From assembly GCA_963725395.1 (NCBI GenBank), contig CAVRYH010000002.1:62001-126000 (forward strand): a stretch of DNA of 64,000 bases, in the 5' to 3' direction. Made by a program: the position numbers and the translations under genes. The stretch is from Bog-756 sp963725395. GTDB lineage: Bacteria > Actinomycetota > Acidimicrobiia > Acidimicrobiales > RAAP-2. Positions 60,669 to 64,000 of this stretch are shown here, in pieces (position 1 is the stretch's first letter; every line of letters starts with the position of its first letter). The notes beneath the pieces were generated by a model. The model saw only the letters and a list, made by a program, of their open reading frames with translations. It was not told the DNA's origin and searched no databases.

Positions 60669-61043
60669 GTCCCAGGAGTTGCCCATGCAGTCGAGGAAGA
60701 CCGCCACCCGCCCATAGGACTCCGATCGTTGCTCTCGAACGATTCGAACTCCGGCCGAAACGATCCGCTCGTATGCTGCATCAAAGTCATCGACCTGGAG
60801 GAAGAAAGCGACCCGTCCACCAGCTTGGTTCCCGACAACCGCTATCTGCTTCGGGTCGTCCGCACGGGCCAGGACGACGCCCGTTTGAGCACCTGCTGGC
60901 AGTACGACAACCCACCTCTTGGGCTGCCCACGTTCGTTCTGAGATAGTGAGTCCTCCACCAGGTCGAATCCAAGCACGTTGATGAAGAACTCAATGGCGC
61001 TGTCATAGTCATCCACGACCAAGGTGACTAAGTCCAAGCGCAT
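60651..61043 (-). CDS. VOC-superfamily protein
   Basis: The 130-residue protein has the paired glyoxalase-type modules: LDLVTLVVDDYDSAIEFFIN, VLGFDLVEDS, RVAFFLQVDDFDAAYERIVS and GRVAVFLDCMGNSWDLLGPP. The usual first metal ligand is Leu/Thr rather than His, so it may be a metal-free binding or resistance type. It starts 2 bases after the stop of the DUF120 gene, forming a two-gene unit on the minus strand. Confidence 0.8.
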   Translation of the reverse strand: MRLDLVTLVVDDYDSAIEFFINVLGFDLVEDSLSQNERGQPKRWVVVLPAGAQTGVVLARADDPKQIAVVGNQAGGRVAFFLQVDDFDAAYERIVSAGVRIVREQRSESYGRVAVFLDCMGNSWDLLGPP

Positions 61044-61045
61044 CG

Positions 61046-61426
61046 TCAGCCACTGACCTGGTCAGCAACGCTGATTTGGACCTCGTCCCCATCCTGGAGT
61101 TGAAGGGCGTCCCGCAGACGAACGGCTGCTGCGACTTCCACAATGTTCGGTGGATGGTCTCCGTCGCCTCGGTCGTTCTTGTCCGTGCGGAGGATGAATG
61201 CGTCAAGGCCCTGGATAGTGCACGGCACAATGCTCAGCCCGACTCCATAATCGGGCGGTTCCAGCCGGACCCGCTGGCTGCCCACATGCCAGGGCTGGTC
61301 GAGGACGACGTTGAGGCTCCCTGGGTATAAGCGAACGCCGGTCTTCGTTTCGTACAGATCGGCGTGAGCGATCATCCAATGGGCGTGGCCGCCGATGCCT
61401 CCAGTCACGAGTCCCCGTAGCAACAT
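61046..61426 (-). CDS. DUF120 (RibK-like) protein
   Basis: The ATG at 61426 gives 126 residues with the CTP-dependent riboflavin kinase fold: LLRGLVTGGIGGHAHWMIAH, GVRLYPGSLNVVLDQPW, YGVGLSIVPCTIQGLDAFIL and an end like AVRLRDALQLQDGDEVQISV. In archaea this domain phosphorylates riboflavin with CTP; stand-alone bacterial copies are less studied. A TTG at 61459 would add 11 non-conserved residues. It is coupled to the VOC gene that follows it. Confidence 0.75.
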   Translation of the reverse strand: MLLRGLVTGGIGGHAHWMIAHADLYETKTGVRLYPGSLNVVLDQPWHVGSQRVRLEPPDYGVGLSIVPCTIQGLDAFILRTDKNDRGDGDHPPNIVEVAAAVRLRDALQLQDGDEVQISVADQVSG

Positions 61427-61652
61427 ACCGCCAAGTTTGCCCGATCCCGGCGCGTCCAATGTCGTCCCGACGAGGCATTGCTACACGGGTTATCCACACG
61501 CCTCGAAGTGCCGGTCCAGGTCAGTTAGCTGGTGGCAACCACCGGCCCCGAATTGTGCGCCCGCTCCCGGCGATGTGGGGCACCTTCAATCGTTGAATCC
61601 CGAAGGCTCGCAAGCGCCGACAGTGCTGACCCACCGGCGATAGCTTCAGTAT

Positions 61653-62501
61653 GTGGATCGTCATGTTGGCCTCCTAAGAGCGGCAGCCCCACTACTGGCC
61701 CTGGCGCTCTTGATAACTTCGTGCAGCTCGATTCCACGGGCAAAGCAGGCAACCTCAGTCGTCACCACTCCTGCTGCTGCGACGACGCCCCTTCAAACGG
61801 GCTTTGGCGGTCTGGAGTACTTCTGTGCGCAGCGGCCACTGGCTGGAGAGATCCGCTACGACAGCAGCTCCGGCGAGGTTTCGATGGACCTGGCAGTCCA
61901 TGGTCTCCCTGCCAAGACATTCGTCTTGATCAACTGGCTCAACAACACCGTCCGCGGCTACGCCATCGGCACCTTCACCACCGACGGCGATGGCGTCTCG
62001 ATTCCTACCTCACTCCACATGTTCCGACCGGGCGAGGAACGGGGCTACCAGATACTTCTCACCACTTCGGCCACCGTTCCAGAGGATCTTGGCGTGCTAT
62101 GGCCGTGCGCGCCCCCTCCTCGCGCTGCCGCATCGATCGTTGATAATCCGATGGTTACGGTAACTCCGGATACTGGACTGCATGACGGACAGGTGGTCCG
62201 GGTTGCCGTCACTGGGTTCGGCGCCGGCAGCAAGGCATTCATCTCAGAGTGCGACCACGCTGAGGACGCCAACTACCTCGGCTGTGGCTCACAGCTTGCA
62301 GCTCAGCCCTTCGTGGTGACCAATGCCCAGAGGTCCGGTGCCATGGACTACTCCGTTCGCTCAAAGGCACCTTCGGAACCTCTGATATCGACAGTTCTGA
62401 ATCCATGCCTGCAGCTCTGCGTGATCGTGGCCGAGAGTGGAGATGGGGCTTGGGCCGTCGCCCGGATCGCCTTCGGCTCTGCCCGACTCATCATCCCGTA
62501 G
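61653..62501 (+). CDS. lipoprotein with neocarzinostatin-like domain
   Basis: The GTG start gives a 282-residue product with a lipoprotein signal (LLALALLITSCSS), a Thr/Ala-rich linker, a first beta-rich domain (about 50-160) and a C-terminal domain with VTVTPDTGLHDGQVVRVAVT, FISECDHAEDANYLGCGSQL and LQLCVIVAESGDGAWAVARI. The VxVxPxTGLxDGQxVxVxxTGF pattern with paired Cys recalls the neocarzinostatin/immunoglobulin-like fold used by actinobacterial surface proteins. It should be anchored outside the membrane. Its binding target is unknown. It lies two genes past the IS. Confidence 0.7.
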   Translation: MDRHVGLLRAAAPLLALALLITSCSSIPRAKQATSVVTTPAAATTPLQTGFGGLEYFCAQRPLAGEIRYDSSSGEVSMDLAVHGLPAKTFVLINWLNNTVRGYAIGTFTTDGDGVSIPTSLHMFRPGEERGYQILLTTSATVPEDLGVLWPCAPPPRAAASIVDNPMVTVTPDTGLHDGQVVRVAVTGFGAGSKAFISECDHAEDANYLGCGSQLAAQPFVVTNAQRSGAMDYSVRSKAPSEPLISTVLNPCLQLCVIVAESGDGAWAVARIAFGSARLIIP

Positions 62502-62577
62502 TTCCAGTCCGTGATCGGGGTCCTCGGATCATGCCATCCTTTGCCACCTTCCCGGTGATCAGGGACAACCGAGGGTC

Positions 62578-63039
62578 CTACTCGGCGACGTAGTCAGCGA
62601 GCTTCTCCAATGAGGACTTCAACCCTGCTGCATGGTCCCGTGCCGAGACTGCGTCTGGGACGTTTTCGGCTGTGATCTTGACGAGAGTGCCCCCATCTGT
62701 TTCGGCGACCTCCCACATCATGGTCATCGGTCCGCTGTAGTCGGGATCGTCGGACACAAAATCCACCGAATACACGACCCTCTTGTTGGGAACGAGGTCA
62801 ATGAAGCGTGCCTCGACCACATCAGTATCTGACGTCGTCTTGCCCTGGGACGGATAGGAATCGGGATACCTCAACTCCATGCGATAAGAACCCCCTGGAC
62901 GGGGCTCGAATCGTTCGATTGTCCCGGTCATGTCCCCCGGCGGAACCCAAGCAGACAGAGCTTCTGGATCGACCAGAGCTGCGTAGACCTCGGAGATTGG
63001 GGCCGCGATCATCCGGCAGTAAGTGTCTGTCCGAGGCAC
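62578..63039 (-). CDS. SRPBCC (AHSA1-type) protein
   Basis: The GTG at 63039 gives 153 residues: TDTYCRMIAAPISEVYAALV, then DPEALSAWVPPGDMTGTIER, RPGGSYRMELRYPDS and DYSGPMTMMWEVAETDGG, ending HAAGLKSSLEKLADYVAE. This is a typical AHSA1/SRPBCC ligand-binding domain. Unlike the copy at 13642 it has no ArsR partner nearby. It is divergent from the ABC ATPase at 63245, about 205 bases away, with no other gene in that gap. Confidence 0.85.
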   Translation of the reverse strand: MPRTDTYCRMIAAPISEVYAALVDPEALSAWVPPGDMTGTIERFEPRPGGSYRMELRYPDSYPSQGKTTSDTDVVEARFIDLVPNKRVVYSVDFVSDDPDYSGPMTMMWEVAETDGGTLVKITAENVPDAVSARDHAAGLKSSLEKLADYVAE

Positions 63040-63244
63040 AGGCCCGATGATACGGGCAGTATCCAGAACGCTTCGACGAGGCTGCCACGTCCCGGTGCGA
63101 GTTCAGGGTCACCCCCGAGGCCATCGACCCGACGCGGGTTGTGGAACATTGCCCCTCGCATGCTGGGCTCGCAGTGCGGTCCGTTTCTTAGGAACAGCCT
63201 TCCTATGGCCTGGTGGTCTCTTGCATCGGGCTTAGTATGCGCGG

Positions 63245-64000
63245 GTGGCCGGAATACTGGAGTTCGACGGCCTGAGCCGCCGATTCGGTCCGGTCACGGC
63301 TCTCGACGATTTGAGTTTCTCGGTTCCTTCGGGCGAGGTCGTGGGTTTCCTAGGTCCAAACGGTGCCGGCAAAACCACCACCATGCGAGCCGTCTTCGGG
63401 TTGACCGACCTCGACTCGGGCTCGGTTCGGTGGAACGGGGACCCGATCGGATCAGCCCAGCGCCGTCGCTTCGGTTACATGCCTGAAGAGCGCGGCCTCT
63501 ACCCGAACATGCTCGTTGCCGACCAGCTTGAGTATCTCGGACGGCTGCACGGCATGGACTCCCAGAGCGCAGCGATTGCCACCCACCGGTGGCTCGAGCG
63601 CTTGGACGTAGCCGACCGCTCTGACAGCAAGGTTGAGACTCTCTCCCACGGGAATCAGCAGCGCGTGCAGCTGGCGGCGGCACTGGTGCACGACCCCGAC
63701 TTGCTGGTGCTCGACGAGCCGCTGTCTGGACTGGATCCCACCGGCATCGACGCCATTGGCCAAGTGCTCGTTGAGCAGGCGCACTCTGGCCGGTGCGTGC
63801 TGTTTTCGAGCCACCAACTCGACCTCGTCGAGGATCTGTGCGAGTCGGTGGCCATCATCGATCGTGGTCGGCTGGTGGCCAAGGGGACCGTCGACGAGCT
63901 GGCGACGAGCGGTGGAAGGCCCCTCGCAGTGCGCGTGGAGGGAGACCGACAAGGGCTCTGGGCACAGCGACTGCCAGGCGTGACCGTGTCAGAGATTGAC
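63245..64000 (+). CDS. ABC transporter ATPase (ABC-2 exporter type), partial
   Basis: The frame opens at a GTG and runs off the right edge after 252 codons. It has Walker A GPNGAGKTT, the Q-loop in GYMPEERGLYPNMLVADQ, a signature of the LSHGNQQRVQ form, Walker B LLVLDEPLSGLDP and the H-loop SSHQLDLVEDL. The N-rich signature and GYMPEER Q-loop resemble NatA/YhaQ-like exporters, whose membrane subunit is usually encoded next, here beyond the window. The start has no strong ribosome site. Confidence 0.88.
   Translation, partial: MAGILEFDGLSRRFGPVTALDDLSFSVPSGEVVGFLGPNGAGKTTTMRAVFGLTDLDSGSVRWNGDPIGSAQRRRFGYMPEERGLYPNMLVADQLEYLGRLHGMDSQSAAIATHRWLERLDVADRSDSKVETLSHGNQQRVQLAAALVHDPDLLVLDEPLSGLDPTGIDAIGQVLVEQAHSGRCVLFSSHQLDLVEDLCESVAIIDRGRLVAKGTVDELATSGGRPLAVRVEGDRQGLWAQRLPGVTVSEID

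Noticed and set aside
1..64000. CRISPR array or prophage
   Set aside because: No regularly spaced repeats, no phage structural or integrase genes and no attachment-site duplication were seen.

Overview
The window is high-GC DNA with dense genes, many GTG starts and frequent 4-base start/stop overlaps. A ctaC-ctaD-ctaE oxidase cluster, a coproheme decarboxylase (HemQ), F420-type LLM and MarR/TetR/WHG regulators, and DevS/NarL-like signalling proteins all point to an actinobacterium, plausibly of the Acidimicrobiia. The class is an inference from gene content; no rRNA or other marker in the window settles it.

Layout. 1-6100: cytochrome oxidase assembly and structural genes (CtaG-like, an unusual membrane-anchored cupredoxin, CtaC, CtaD, CtaE). 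6100-17000: small-molecule metabolism (glycerate kinase, two aldo-keto reductases, an LLM/VOC/alcohol dehydrogenase operon, ArsR-SRPBCC pair, double CDGSH protein). Inside it sits an XRE regulator translationally coupled to a catalytically dead ClpP paralogue, divergent from an active ClpP across a perfect 28-bp palindrome. 17000-25150: MFS exporter with MarR regulator, APH-like kinase, cytochrome P450, a lipocalin-like protein, a decayed aldehyde dehydrogenase, a tandem-HTH protein and a methyltransferase. 25150-25740 is a gene-free stretch that looks like a structured RNA ending in a strong hairpin. 26300-33950: SpoIIE-type phosphatase, tRNA-Ser(UGA), pheA, larB-larC for the nickel-pincer cofactor, an FKBP lipoprotein and an ArsB-like permease. 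34000-41800: TetR/epimerase pair with two matching operators, a small toxin-antitoxin-like pair, GNAT and NUDIX enzymes, then hemQ-larE-NIL and a CIRCE-controlled groEL. 41900-58100: a signalling-rich region with a PAS-GGDEF diguanylate cyclase, a GAF-GGDEF-EAL protein, a degenerate EAL protein, two NarL-like regulators with dead receivers and a DevS-like protein with no kinase domain, interrupted by a ThiXYZ/SsuABC-like transporter. 58100-64000: accessory DNA with a complete IS5-family element inside a lipoprotein gene, a DUF120/VOC pair, a neocarzinostatin-like lipoprotein and a partial ABC ATPase.

Links between genes. larB, larC and larE together supply all three dedicated enzymes for building the nickel-pincer nucleotide, but no lactate racemase-type apoenzyme is visible here. 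The signalling region combines intact c-di-GMP synthesis and breakdown domains with several partners that have lost phosphotransfer or metal-binding residues, which suggests binding-based rather than phosphorylation-based control. Gene remnants (aldehyde dehydrogenase, a cysteine-desulfurase C-terminus, the IS-split lipoprotein) show that the accessory parts are still decaying.
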